Part shown: positions 24,672-33,651 of the stretch, one piece after another
Position numbering within the stretch: position 1 is the stretch's first letter
Layout: each line of letters starts with the position of its first letter
Assembly: GCA_023400405.1 (NCBI GenBank)
Contig: JAEXFD010000035.1
Location: forward strand, 1 to 64,000
Source of the DNA: Pseudomonadota bacterium
GTDB taxonomy: Bacteria; Pseudomonadota; Alphaproteobacteria; Sphingomonadales; Sphingomonadaceae
Direction of reading: 5' to 3'
DNA: 64,000 nucleotides
The notes under the pieces: model-generated
Database searches by the model: none
Seen by the model: only the letters and a program-made list of their open reading frames with translations
Told to the model about the DNA's origin: nothing
Translations under genes and position numbers: made by a program

Positions 24672-25669
24672 TCGAAGCCGCCTTCGCCCCCGCCGCCGAA
24701 GCCGTCGCCTCGGGCCGCATTCCGGGCGCCACGCTGGGCGTGGTCGCCGCCGATGGCCGCCGCTGGGTCCGCCATGCCGGCATGGCCGCGCTGGTGCCCG
24801 AGCCCGAGCCGCTGACGCTCGATCACTGGTTCGATCTCGCCTCGGTCTCGAAGGTGATCGCGACCACGACGATGATCCTCCAGCTCGCGGAGCAGGGCCG
24901 GATCGATCTCGACGCGCCGCTCACCAGCGCGATCCCGGACCTGCGCCAATATGACGTGGCCGGCGCCTATGAGCGGACGCTCACCTTCCGCGATTGCCTC
25001 GCGCACCGGACGCTGTTCCCGGCGGTCGAGCCGATCTACACCTATGGCGACGATCCGCAGCGGCTGCGCGCCTTCGTGCTCCAGCGCGAATGGCGGCACA
25101 TTGCCGAGCCGGTCTATTCGGACATTAACTTCCTCCTGCTCGGCATCGCGATAGAGCGCGTGACCGGCCAGCCGCTCGGCGAATGGCCCCTCGGCCCCGG
25201 GCTCAGCTACGGCCCGCCGCCCGGCCCCGCCGTGGCGACCGAGCAGTGCATGTGGCGCGGGCGCGTGCTCAAGGGCGAAGTGCATGACGAGAATTGCTCG
25301 GCGATGGGCGGCCAGACCGGCCATGCCGGGCTGTTCGGCACCGTGGCCGGCGTGCTCGATTTCGCGGAAGGGGTGCTGAGCGGCGCCTTTTCCGAGACGA
25401 TGCTCGACGCGATCCGCACCCCGCAATATTCGCATCGCACCTGCGGCTGGGAGCGCAAGTTCGAAGGTTGGTCGGGCGGCCAAGCCTGTTCGGACGAGAC
25501 CATCGGCCATACCGGCTTCACCGGCACCGGCCTGTGGATCGATTTCGAGCGCGGCCTGGCCTGGACGTTGCTCGCCAATCGCGTCCACCCCACCCGCCAT
25601 TTCGACAGCGGCATCTTCGCGCTGCGCCCCGCGACCGGCGACGCCGTCATCCAATCCTGGGAGTCCTGA
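24668..25669 (+). CDS. Serine hydrolase, beta-lactamase/carboxypeptidase fold (no signal peptide)
   Basis: 333 residues, GTG start overlapping the permease stop in GTGA, which implies translational coupling. SVSK provides Ser59 and Lys62. YSDIN (Tyr150) is the second motif, and HTGFTGTG stands in for KTG. No signal peptide is visible, so it probably acts in the cytoplasm on what the permease brings in. The family includes D-aminopeptidases and esterases. In this operon a D-amino-acid peptide or muropeptide is a sensible substrate, though this is only inferred. Confidence 0.75.
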   Translation: MIEAAFAPAAEAVASGRIPGATLGVVAADGRRWVRHAGMAALVPEPEPLTLDHWFDLASVSKVIATTTMILQLAEQGRIDLDAPLTSAIPDLRQYDVAGAYERTLTFRDCLAHRTLFPAVEPIYTYGDDPQRLRAFVLQREWRHIAEPVYSDINFLLLGIAIERVTGQPLGEWPLGPGLSYGPPPGPAVATEQCMWRGRVLKGEVHDENCSAMGGQTGHAGLFGTVAGVLDFAEGVLSGAFSETMLDAIRTPQYSHRTCGWERKFEGWSGGQACSDETIGHTGFTGTGLWIDFERGLAWTLLANRVHPTRHFDSGIFALRPATGDAVIQSWES

Positions 25670-26857
25670 ATGATCTCGCTGCTCGCCCTCGCCTTCGCGC
25701 TCGCCGGACCGGACCCCGACGCCCCCTCCCCGGCCGATCGGCTGTCGCACCAGCAGATGCTCGTGCTCGACACCCATATCGACACACCCGAATTGTTCGA
25801 GCACCCCGGCTGGCGCTTCGACGAATGGCACGACCGCGATTTCGACAAGAGCCAGATCGACTTGCCGCGGATGGAGCAGGGCGGGCTCGATGGCGGCTTC
25901 TTCGTCGTCTACACGCCGCAGGGCCCCCTCACGCCCGAAGGCTATGCCAAGGCGCGCGACGCCGCGCTCACCCGCGAGATGTGGATCCAGCGCGTCGTCG
26001 CCGCCAATGCCGACAAGATGGAATTCGCGACCACGCCCGAGGATGCCCTCCGCATCGCCAAGGCGGGCAAGCGCATCGTCTTCCAGTCGATCGAGAACAG
26101 CTATCCGCTCGGCACGGACCTGACTCTGCTCAAATGGTATCACGACCAGGGCGTGCGCATGGCCGGCCCGGTGCATTTCCGGAACAACCAGTTCGCCGAC
26201 AGCGCGACCGACAAGGCGAAGGCCTGGGGCGGCTTCTCGCCGCTCGGGAAGCAATGGATCGCCGAGATGAACCGGCTCGGCATGGTGATCGACGTCAGCC
26301 ACGCCTCGGACGACGTGTTCGATCAGGCGCTGGCACTTTCGAAGACGCCGATCATCGCCTCGCATTCGGGGCCCAAGGCGATCTTCAACCATCCGCGCAA
26401 CCTCGACGACGATCGCCTGCGCCGGCTCGCCAAGGCGGGCGGGGTGCTGCAGGTCAACAGCGTCTATCTGGTCGAGGGGGACCACGACCCGGCGCGCAAC
26501 GCGATCGCCGACCGGCAGGACGATTGGCACGCACTCTCCCCTGCCGAGCAACGCAAGCTGATCGCAGACAAGGCCAAGGCCGATGCGACCAATCCCTATG
26601 CGGGCGCGGACTTCGACCTGTTCATGAAGAGCCTGCTCCACTGCATTGCGGTGATGGGCGTCGACCATGTCGGCATCGGCGCCGATTGGGACGGCGGCGG
26701 CGGCGTGCGCGGGATGGAAGACATCACCGCACTGCCCAAGGTCACCGCGCGGTTGCGACGCGAAGGCTTTTCCGATGCGGACATCGAGAAGATCTGGAGC
26801 GGCAACGTGCTGCGGGTGCTGAAGCAGGCCGAGGATTGGGCGGCGAAGCAGAAGTGA
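25670..26857 (+). CDS. M19-family (renal-type) dipeptidase
   Basis: 395 residues. ATG follows the previous stop with no gap (TGAATG). Zinc ligands are visible as His36 and Asp38 (LDTHIDTP), the bridging Glu in FQSIENSYPLG, and histidines in DVSHASDD and ASHSGPKA. The family hydrolyses dipeptides, including those with a D-amino acid at the C-terminus. The N-terminus (ISLLALAFALAGPDP) is a short hydrophobic leader that may direct export. With the permease and serine hydrolase it forms a three-gene operon for peptide breakdown. Confidence 0.85.
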   Translation: MISLLALAFALAGPDPDAPSPADRLSHQQMLVLDTHIDTPELFEHPGWRFDEWHDRDFDKSQIDLPRMEQGGLDGGFFVVYTPQGPLTPEGYAKARDAALTREMWIQRVVAANADKMEFATTPEDALRIAKAGKRIVFQSIENSYPLGTDLTLLKWYHDQGVRMAGPVHFRNNQFADSATDKAKAWGGFSPLGKQWIAEMNRLGMVIDVSHASDDVFDQALALSKTPIIASHSGPKAIFNHPRNLDDDRLRRLAKAGGVLQVNSVYLVEGDHDPARNAIADRQDDWHALSPAEQRKLIADKAKADATNPYAGADFDLFMKSLLHCIAVMGVDHVGIGADWDGGGGVRGMEDITALPKVTARLRREGFSDADIEKIWSGNVLRVLKQAEDWAAKQK

Positions 26858-26883
26858 TTTCGAAGCAGCGGTGACTTGCGTGT

Positions 26884-26977
26884 TCCCCGGCGAAGGCCGG
26901 GGCCCAGTTTCCACGCAGCTGAAGCGACGGGACGCCATTGAAGCGAGCGGCAACTGGGCCCCGGCCTTCGCCGGGGA
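26884..26977. repeat. 26-bp perfect inverted repeat between convergent genes
   Basis: Arms 26884-26909 and 26952-26977 are perfect inverted copies of 26 bp, separated by 42 bases. Each arm also holds its own small foldback (CCCCGG.../CCGGGG). Sequences of this type are common dispersed palindromes in sphingomonads and relatives. Its place between the dipeptidase and dacB ends suggests a terminator or mRNA stabiliser role. Confidence 0.85.
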
Positions 26978-27013
26978 GCAGCTTACTTCAACGACGCTCG
27001 GTAACTCGGAAAC

Positions 27014-28444
27014 TCAATTCGCCGCCGCCACCAAATTCAGCGCGGCGTCGATATACTTCGTCCCGCTGCTGTCCTGCGGCATGTCGTTGGCATAGGCGGC
27101 GAAGACCAGCGTTTTCCCGCTCGCCGCGGTGAAATAGCCCGCCAGCGCATTGCCCGCATTGAGCGTGCCCGTCTTGGCGAACAGCTTGCCCTCCAGCGGC
27201 GTGCCCTTGAAGCGGCTGCGCAGCGTGCCGTCGACGCCGGCGATCGGCAGCGTCTCGCGCCACTGCGCGCCCCAGGGCTGGACGGCGACCCAGCGCAGGA
27301 AGGTCACCACCCCGCGCGGCGCGACGCGGTTGTAGCTCGACATGCCCGAGCCGTCGGAAAAGTCGTACGCCGTGCGTGGCACGCCAGCCATGGTCAGCAT
27401 CGCCTCGACCGCCACCGCGCCATCGGCGAGCGATCCCGTGCCCTTGAGCGCGGCCACCCGGCGATAGGCGAGCTCGGCATGGAGGTTCTGGCTGACCTTG
27501 TTGATGTGCTTGAGATCCTCGGCGAAGGGCGGCGGCACCAACCGGGCGAGCGGCGCCTGCATCGGCGGGCGTGCCGGCGGGGTGGCGCCGCGCACCTCGG
27601 GATCGTCCTCAGGCATCGGCAGGCGGTGGCGCGACGACACCGTGCCGATCACCTTCACCCCGCGCGCCTCGAGCAGCGCCTTGAGCCGCCACGCCGCATA
27701 ATCGGCCGGATCGTCGATGCCGAGCTTGAGCAGCCGCGGCTTGGCCTCGGCGCCGATCGTGCCGACGATGTGGAGAAGCTTCGAATTGGGCTCGCGAAGA
27801 TAGCCGACCCGGGTCTCGGCGCCGGGGACGGTGGTTGCGCGATTGTCGAAGGTGAAATAGCCCCAGCCTTCGACTTTGGGCGTCTCCCCCGGCCTGGCCG
27901 GCGTCACGGTGAGCGCGAGTTCGTTGTCGTCGAGGGTCAGTGCGGAGATGCCGGTGCCGGAGGTGGTCTGGATGTTGTTCCAGCTCATCCCCGGGCTCCA
28001 GCGCTGGTCCGGATAGATCGTGTCGTCGCCGATCACGTTGCGCACCCGCCGCGTCTTGGCCGCGATCGCGTCGGCCAGCGTGGCGAGACAATCGACGGTG
28101 CAGTCATCCGCGCTCGAGAGCCGGGCATCGCCATGACCTTCGAGGATCACGTCGCGCCCGTCGAGCCGCACCGCCGTGCCGCCCGCGACATCGGGCTCGT
28201 TGATCCCCGACAAGTTGAGGAAAGCGGCCGCGGTGGTGAACATCTTGGTGTTCGAGGCCGGGATGAACCGCCCGTCGGGATTGACCGCGACAATCTCCTT
28301 GCCGTCCTCGCTCGCGACGACCAGCCCGAAGCGCGTGCCGAGCGGCGCTTCGGCGAGCTTGGCGGCGACCTGGCGTTCGAGATTGCCCTGGGCGAAGGCG
28401 GGGACGGCTGCAAGGAGCGCGAGGAGCGTGATCACAGGCTTCAT
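27014..28444 (-). CDS. dacB: D-alanyl-D-alanine carboxypeptidase/endopeptidase (PBP4 type, S13)
   Basis: 476 residues with a clear signal peptide (ITLLALLAAVPAFAQG). Catalytic motifs are Ser64 and Lys67 in PASNTKMF, the SYN triad in GSGMSSYNRVAP, and KTG in FAKTGTLNAGN. The long insert between the first two motifs is typical of class C low-molecular-weight penicillin-binding proteins. It trims or cleaves peptidoglycan cross-links in the periplasm. It converges with the permease-hydrolase-dipeptidase operon, which fits a cell-wall theme. Confidence 0.9.
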   Translation of the reverse strand: MKPVITLLALLAAVPAFAQGNLERQVAAKLAEAPLGTRFGLVVASEDGKEIVAVNPDGRFIPASNTKMFTTAAAFLNLSGINEPDVAGGTAVRLDGRDVILEGHGDARLSSADDCTVDCLATLADAIAAKTRRVRNVIGDDTIYPDQRWSPGMSWNNIQTTSGTGISALTLDDNELALTVTPARPGETPKVEGWGYFTFDNRATTVPGAETRVGYLREPNSKLLHIVGTIGAEAKPRLLKLGIDDPADYAAWRLKALLEARGVKVIGTVSSRHRLPMPEDDPEVRGATPPARPPMQAPLARLVPPPFAEDLKHINKVSQNLHAELAYRRVAALKGTGSLADGAVAVEAMLTMAGVPRTAYDFSDGSGMSSYNRVAPRGVVTFLRWVAVQPWGAQWRETLPIAGVDGTLRSRFKGTPLEGKLFAKTGTLNAGNALAGYFTAASGKTLVFAAYANDMPQDSSGTKYIDAALNLVAAAN

Positions 28445-28522
28445 GCGATCAGCGTAACCATCGCCGCCGCGGGTGCAAAGCCGTGATCATATCGAGGCTT
28501 GGCGCGGGCATAACCGGGGCGC

Positions 28523-28565
28523 ATGACGGCATTGTTCCGGACACATCGTACCGTCATCGTGACGG
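28523..28565 (+). promoter_or_regulatory. Alternative hairpins before the S9 peptidase start codon
   Basis: CCGTCA (28551-28556) can pair with TGACGG (28560-28565), a tight hairpin that ends one base before the ATG at 28567. The segment 28551-28557 can instead pair with ATGACGG at 28523-28529. The two folds exclude each other. No ordinary ribosome-binding site is seen, so the hairpin could hide or expose the start. Whether the leader is transcribed is unknown. Confidence 0.35.
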
Positions 28566-28566
28566 C

Positions 28567-30579
28567 ATGATCCTGCGATCCGCTCTCAAGCTCTGGTGTG
28601 CGCTGGCGGTGGCATTCGCTACCCCGGCGCTGGCGCAAACCGACGACCTGGCTGCAGCGCTCGCCCTGCCCGTCGCCAGCAACCTCATCGGCGCGCGCGA
28701 TGTCGCCCGCTTCGCCTGGGTCGAGAACAAGGCAGGCGTGCGCAATCTCTGGATCGCCGATGCCGGCAAGCCCGCGCGGCAGGTGACGCACTATGCCGCC
28801 GATGACGGCATGGAGGTGTACGAACCTGCATTTAGTCCCGATGGTCGCCGCATCGCCTTCGTGCGCGGCGGGGACGAGGAATTTCCCGACGGCAAGATCC
28901 CGAACACCGCCTCGATGCCGCTGTCCCCAAGCCAGCAGGTCTGGCTGATCGAGGACGGCGCTCCGGCGGTCGCGATCGGCGAAGGCCATCTCCCCGCTTT
29001 CTCGCCCGACGGCAAGCGGATTGCCTTCACCCAACGCGGCGCGCTGTTCGTTTGGGACGGCGGCAAGGCCCAGCGCGTCGCCGCGGTCGCCGGCACCGTC
29101 AGCGACCTCAAATGGACGCCCGACGGCAAGCGGCTGCTCTTCGTCGACGATCGCGACGATCACAGCTTCGTCGCGCTGCTCGATGCCGATGGCAGCCGCC
29201 TCACCTATATGGACGGCGGGCTCGGCTATTCGGTCGAGCCCGCATTGTCGCCGGACGGCGCGCAGGTCGCCTATATCCAGTATCGCGTTCCGCCCGCGGG
29301 CGCCGATCCCAAGGGCGGGCCCTATTGGTCGATCCGCATCGCCGATACCGCGACCGGCACGGCCCGCACGCTCTGGACCGCGCCATCGGGCCGCTACGTC
29401 GGCACGCGGCAGCACAATCTCTACTGGAGCAAGGACGGCAAGCTGCTCTTCCCCTGGGAGGCCAGCGGCTTCCTCCATGTCTATGCGATCGACGCGGCCA
29501 AGGGCGGCACCCCGCGCGAGCTCACGCCGGGCAAGTTCGAAGTCGAGACCTTCGTGCTCGGCCCCGACGGAACCCGCGTCACCTATACCGCAAACAGCGC
29601 CGAGACGACCGATCGCCGCCTGCTCTACTCGGTGGCCGTGTCAGGCGGACGCGCGACGGCCCTCAGCTATCCGGCCGGCATTCAGTCGCTGCCGGTGTTC
29701 GGCGGCACTGCCCTCGCCTTTATCGAAACCGACGAGAGCCACCCGGCCCATCCCGCGCTGGTCGATCATGTCCCGGTACCGCTCGGCGCTCCCGCAGCGC
29801 TCGCCAGCTTCGTCCGGCCCGAACCGGTGACCTACACGGCCGAAGACGGCGTCACCGTCCACGCCCAGCTCTTCCGGGGCAAGGGCAAGGGGCCCCGCCC
29901 CGCCCTGATCTTCGTCCATGGCGGGCCGCGGCGGCAGATGATGCTCGGCTTCCACCATGGGCAATATTATTCGAACGCCTATGTGATGAACCAGGCGCTG
30001 GCGGCGCGCGGCTATACCGTGCTGTCGGTCAATTATCGCAGCGGCACCGGCTATGGCCGCGATTTCCGCGATGCGCCGGGCATCGCCCGCGACGGCGCCA
30101 GCGAATATCGCGACGTGCTCGCCGGCGGCCAATGGCTCGCCGCGCAGAAGGATGTCGATGGCGCGAAGATCGGCATCTGGGGCGGCAGCTGGGGCGGCTA
30201 TCTCACGGCGCTGGCGCTCGCCCGCAACAGCGATCTGTTCAAGGCCGGTGCCGATTTCCACGGCGTCCACACGCTGCTCCGCCCGCTCGACGGAAGCGCC
30301 GCGCCCGATCAGCAGGCGGCGATGCGGCAGAAGCAGTGGGAAAGCTCGCCGATGGGCGCGATCGACCGCTGGCGCTCGCCAGTGCTGCTGATCCATGGCG
30401 ACGACGACAAGAATGTCGATTTCGACCAGTCGCTGCTGCTCGCCCGCGCGCTCGATGCCCGGCAGGTCCCGTTCGAGGAGCTCGTCTTCCCCAACGAGCG
30501 CCACGAATTCATCCGCTACGCCGATTGGCTCAAGGCCTATCGCGCGACCATCGACTTTTTCGACAGGCGCCTCAAATGA
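28567..30579 (+). CDS. S9-family (prolyl-oligopeptidase/DPP-IV-like) serine peptidase, exported
   Basis: 670 residues from ATG 28567, chosen because the signal peptide (ALKLWCALAVAFATPALA-QT) begins there; the frame is open 28 codons earlier. The N-terminal half is a beta-propeller with WD40-like strands (FSPDGRRIAFVRGG, FSPDGKRIAFTQRG). The C-terminal alpha/beta hydrolase carries Ser541 (GGSWGGY), Asp614 (HGDDDKNV) and His646 (NERHEF). It should cleave dipeptides or short peptides in the periplasm. ATG of the amidohydrolase overlaps its stop (ATGA), so the two are co-translated. Confidence 0.88.
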   Translation: MILRSALKLWCALAVAFATPALAQTDDLAAALALPVASNLIGARDVARFAWVENKAGVRNLWIADAGKPARQVTHYAADDGMEVYEPAFSPDGRRIAFVRGGDEEFPDGKIPNTASMPLSPSQQVWLIEDGAPAVAIGEGHLPAFSPDGKRIAFTQRGALFVWDGGKAQRVAAVAGTVSDLKWTPDGKRLLFVDDRDDHSFVALLDADGSRLTYMDGGLGYSVEPALSPDGAQVAYIQYRVPPAGADPKGGPYWSIRIADTATGTARTLWTAPSGRYVGTRQHNLYWSKDGKLLFPWEASGFLHVYAIDAAKGGTPRELTPGKFEVETFVLGPDGTRVTYTANSAETTDRRLLYSVAVSGGRATALSYPAGIQSLPVFGGTALAFIETDESHPAHPALVDHVPVPLGAPAALASFVRPEPVTYTAEDGVTVHAQLFRGKGKGPRPALIFVHGGPRRQMMLGFHHGQYYSNAYVMNQALAARGYTVLSVNYRSGTGYGRDFRDAPGIARDGASEYRDVLAGGQWLAAQKDVDGAKIGIWGGSWGGYLTALALARNSDLFKAGADFHGVHTLLRPLDGSAAPDQQAAMRQKQWESSPMGAIDRWRSPVLLIHGDDDKNVDFDQSLLLARALDARQVPFEELVFPNERHEFIRYADWLKAYRATIDFFDRRLK

Positions 30580-31895
30580 CCCCTCTCCCCAGACTGATCG
30601 CCCTCGCTGCCGCCGCGACGCTGACCATCGCCGCTGCCGACCCGCAGCCCCAGACGCTGATCCACGGCGCGCGCGTGTTCGACGGCACCGGCAAGCCCGC
30701 CAAGGTCCAGGACGTGCTGATCCGCGGCGATCGCATCGTGAAGGTGGGCAAGCGGATCCGGGTCAAGGACGCGACCGTGGTCGAGGCCGGCGGCCTCACG
30801 CTGATCCCCGGCCTGCACGATCTTCACATCCATACCGGCAGCGAAGCCTTTGCCAGCGCCGAGGCGATCACCGCGGCCTATCGCCCCTATCTCGCCAGCG
30901 GCATCACTTCGGTGAACGAATATTCGGTGTCGGGCGAAATGATGGCGGGCATCCGCGCGCTGAAGGCGGACGTCCCCCACATCGCGCTCGCCCAGCGGCT
31001 CGGCGTGCCGGGCGGGCACGGCACCGAATCGGCCTTCACCAGCGGCATCACGCTCCAGGTCACCAACCCGGCCGAGGCGCATGCCGCGATGGCCAAGGCG
31101 CTGCCCTACAAGCCGGACGTCATCAAGGTGTTCGCCGATGGCTGGCGCTATGGCGATCCCAACCGCCCCGATCGGCCGAGCATGGACGAGCCGACGCTCG
31201 CCGCGATCGTCGAGGACGCGCACCGGGCGCACATCCCCGTCGTCACGCACACGGTCACGCTCGCCGGCGACAAGATCGCCGCCGAGGCCGGCGTGGATTC
31301 GGTCGTGCACGGGGTTGGCGACGCCGTGGTCGACGACGAACTCATCGCGCTGATGAAGCGGCACAAGATGGCCTATGTCTCCACCCTCGCCGTCTACGAG
31401 CCGCAGGAGACCCGCCAGCTCCTGCCCGAGGAATGGAAGCTGCTCGACGCGACCGCCCAGGCGCGCGAGAATTTCCGCCGCTCGCGCGGGCCCGAAGGCG
31501 TGCCCGATTACGACGCCCGCCGCTGGGCGTTCCTCCAGGAGAATATCCGCCGGCTCAAGGCTGCGCATATTCCGATCGGCGTCGGCACCGATACCGGCAT
31601 CGGCGGCGTCTATCCCGGCTTCGCGGCGATCCGCGAGATGCGCATCCTTGTCCAGCTCGGCTTTACCCCGGCCGAAGCGCTCGCCGCCGGCACCAGCGTG
31701 AGTGCCAAGATCATGCATCAGGAGCGCGATCACGGCACGATCAAGCGCGGCATGCGCGCCGATCTGGTGCTAATCGGCGGCAAGCCCGATCAGGACATCC
31801 TGGACATCTACAAGGTTCGCCGCGTGTGGGTTTCGGGCAAGGACGTCACGGCGACGGCACTGGCGGCACCGCCGGTGCCGGTGGCTACCCAATAG
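30576..31895 (+). CDS. Exported amidohydrolase-superfamily protein
   Basis: 439 residues with a signal peptide (PRLIALAAAATLTIAAADP). Metal-binding HxH is His84 and His86 (HDLHIHTG), the probable bridging Lys is in VIKVFADGW, and further ligands appear in VTHTVT, VVHGVGD and GVGTDTG. The C-terminal GTIKRGMRADLVLI closes the small beta-domain, as in imidazolonepropionase-like and Xaa-Pro/Xaa-Arg dipeptidase members. Coupled translation with an S9 peptidase suggests that it finishes degradation of released dipeptides. The exact substrate is not determined. Confidence 0.8.
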   Translation: MTPLPRLIALAAAATLTIAAADPQPQTLIHGARVFDGTGKPAKVQDVLIRGDRIVKVGKRIRVKDATVVEAGGLTLIPGLHDLHIHTGSEAFASAEAITAAYRPYLASGITSVNEYSVSGEMMAGIRALKADVPHIALAQRLGVPGGHGTESAFTSGITLQVTNPAEAHAAMAKALPYKPDVIKVFADGWRYGDPNRPDRPSMDEPTLAAIVEDAHRAHIPVVTHTVTLAGDKIAAEAGVDSVVHGVGDAVVDDELIALMKRHKMAYVSTLAVYEPQETRQLLPEEWKLLDATAQARENFRRSRGPEGVPDYDARRWAFLQENIRRLKAAHIPIGVGTDTGIGGVYPGFAAIREMRILVQLGFTPAEALAAGTSVSAKIMHQERDHGTIKRGMRADLVLIGGKPDQDILDIYKVRRVWVSGKDVTATALAAPPVPVATQ

Positions 31896-31934
31896 ATAGT
31901 GCCGCTAGTGCGGGTCCCCTCGGGCAGCCCCGGC

Positions 31935-32126
31935 TCAGGATTTGACCTCGGGCCGGATCACGATGCCTTCGCCCAGCTGCCGCACTTCGATCTCGTCGAG
32001 CCGGGCGAGGAGGTCGTCGAAGCGGCCGTCTTCGACGATCGGGATCGCGCCGTGGAACGACGCGCCGAGCCGATGGAGATCCCGTTCGGTCAACAAGCCG
32101 ATGGCGACGACGCGCGTATCTGACAT
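31935..32126 (-). CDS. Small conserved-looking protein (63 aa), function unknown
   Basis: 63 residues from ATG 32126. The N-terminal half reads VVAIGLLTERDLHRLGASF and then an acidic, leucine-rich stretch (FDDLLARLDEIEVRQL). I recall small sphingomonad proteins with a similar IGLLTERDL start, but I cannot verify this. No signal peptide, membrane segment or cysteine is present. It is flanked by the amidohydrolase (convergent) and the ClC channel (divergent). It may be a regulatory or structural small protein. No function should be assigned. Confidence 0.55.
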   Translation of the reverse strand: MSDTRVVAIGLLTERDLHRLGASFHGAIPIVEDGRFDDLLARLDEIEVRQLGEGIVIRPEVKS

Positions 32127-32298
32127 TTCATTCAAACCCGGAACTGGTGCGGCTGGCGATCGATGCCGATCGACTGGATGACTGCTGCTCTCCCCGACTA
32201 GACGCTCGGCGCAGGCCTGGGTTCCTGCAATTGGCCGCACGGCCGAGGCGGATCAGGCGTGACCGCGCGCAGCGAACCGGCTAGGCCGCGGTCCGATC

Positions 32299-33651
32299 AT
32301 GGCTATCCCCCGACGTCGAACGAAGCCCTGGACGCTTTCGAGGTGGCGCGCATTGATGCGGTCGCGGGGGCCGACGTCGCTGCTCTTCCGGCGACGCGTG
32401 GCCGTCCTCGCCGGGGCGATCGCAATCGGCATGGCCGCCGTTCTCTTCGCGCGGGCTTCCGACATCGCCGGCGAGTGGTTCGGCGCGCTTGCGAAGCGTT
32501 GGCGTTGGGCACCGTTGCTGGTGACGCCGCTCGGGTTCGTCGCGCTCGTCTGGGTCACGCGCCGCTTCGCGCCACTGGCTCGCGGTTCCGGCATCCCCCA
32601 GGTGATGGCGGCGCGCGAACTGGCCGATCCTGCGGACAGCGCCTTGATCGCCCCGCGCACCGTCGCGGCGAAGGTCGCCTTGACGCTCGGCGCGCTGCTG
32701 ACCGGAGCGAGCGTGGGACGCGAGGGCCCGACCGTGCAGCTTGCCGCCGCCGTGATGGCGATCAGCCATCGCCGGATGCGCGTCCCGCTACGCTCTTCGG
32801 TAGTGGTGGCCAGCGGCGCAGCCGGCGTGGCGGCCGCCTTCAACACGCCGCTTGCCGGGATATTGTTCGCCATCGAGGAGCTCGCCGCAGCCTATGAGCA
32901 GCGCATGACGCTGCTCGTGCTGTCGATGATCGTCATTGCCGGCATGGTCGCTCAGGCCCTGGCCGGGGACTATCTCTATTTCGGCGCGATCGGCGCGCAC
33001 ATGCCGATCGCCGCGGCGCTGGTCGTCGTGCCGTGCGCCGGCGTGCTGGGCGGCATGGGCGGCGGCCTGTTCGCGCGGCTGATGCTGGCCTTCGCAAGCG
33101 CCGCCGGGCGGCTGACGCGCTTCGCCCGCGCCCGGCCGCTCGTCTTTGCGGGGCTTTGCGGCACGATCGTTGCCGTGATCGGCTGCGCGACCGGGCTCAC
33201 CTGGGGAGCAGGCTATGCGCCGGCGCGGGCGATGATCCTCGGGGTCCACGCGCCATGGTGGTTCGGGCCGGCAAAGTTCGTCGCCGCCCTCGCCACCGCG
33301 GTGGCGGGACTGCCCGGAGGCATCTTCGCCCCGAGCCTCTCGGTCGGCGCGGGACTTGGCAATCTCCTGCGCTTCCTCTTCCCGGGCGATGCGGCAAGCG
33401 CCGTCGTGATCCTCGGCATGGTCGCCTATTTCACCGGCGTGGTGCGCGCGCCGCTGACTGCGGTGATCATCCTCAGCGAGACCACCGCGAGCCGCGGCCT
33501 GATGCTGCCGATGCTCGCCACCGCGTTCATCGCCGATTGGGCCAGCACGCAGATCTGCCGCCAGAAGCTCTATCACGGACTAGCGCGGACCTTCGCTCCC
33601 TCCACTGCCGTGAGCGGGAGTCCCAGCTCGGGCGCTGAGCAGCGCCCTTAG
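32299..33651 (+). CDS. ClC-family chloride channel/transporter
   Basis: 450 residues from ATG 32299; ATG 32356 with GAGGTGG upstream is an equally possible start that loses only 19 basic residues. The selectivity-filter motifs are complete: GSGIP (96-100), GREGP with gating Glu142, and GIFAP. Conserved NTPLAGILFAIEE carries the internal glutamate that in E. coli ClC passes protons, so this is probably a Cl-/H+ exchanger. No C-terminal CBS domains are present. It ends one base from the convergent emrB-like gene. Confidence 0.9.
   Translation: MAIPRRRTKPWTLSRWRALMRSRGPTSLLFRRRVAVLAGAIAIGMAAVLFARASDIAGEWFGALAKRWRWAPLLVTPLGFVALVWVTRRFAPLARGSGIPQVMAARELADPADSALIAPRTVAAKVALTLGALLTGASVGREGPTVQLAAAVMAISHRRMRVPLRSSVVVASGAAGVAAAFNTPLAGILFAIEELAAAYEQRMTLLVLSMIVIAGMVAQALAGDYLYFGAIGAHMPIAAALVVVPCAGVLGGMGGGLFARLMLAFASAAGRLTRFARARPLVFAGLCGTIVAVIGCATGLTWGAGYAPARAMILGVHAPWWFGPAKFVAALATAVAGLPGGIFAPSLSVGAGLGNLLRFLFPGDAASAVVILGMVAYFTGVVRAPLTAVIILSETTASRGLMLPMLATAFIADWASTQICRQKLYHGLARTFAPSTAVSGSPSSGAEQRP
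33630..33647. terminator. Small hairpin at the ClC/EmrB convergent junction
   Basis: GGGCGCT/AGCGCCC (33630-33636 with 33641-33647) with a GAGC loop lies in the last codons of the ClC gene and beyond the stop of the emrB-like gene. There is no U-run. It may slow read-through on the minus strand. Confidence 0.3.
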
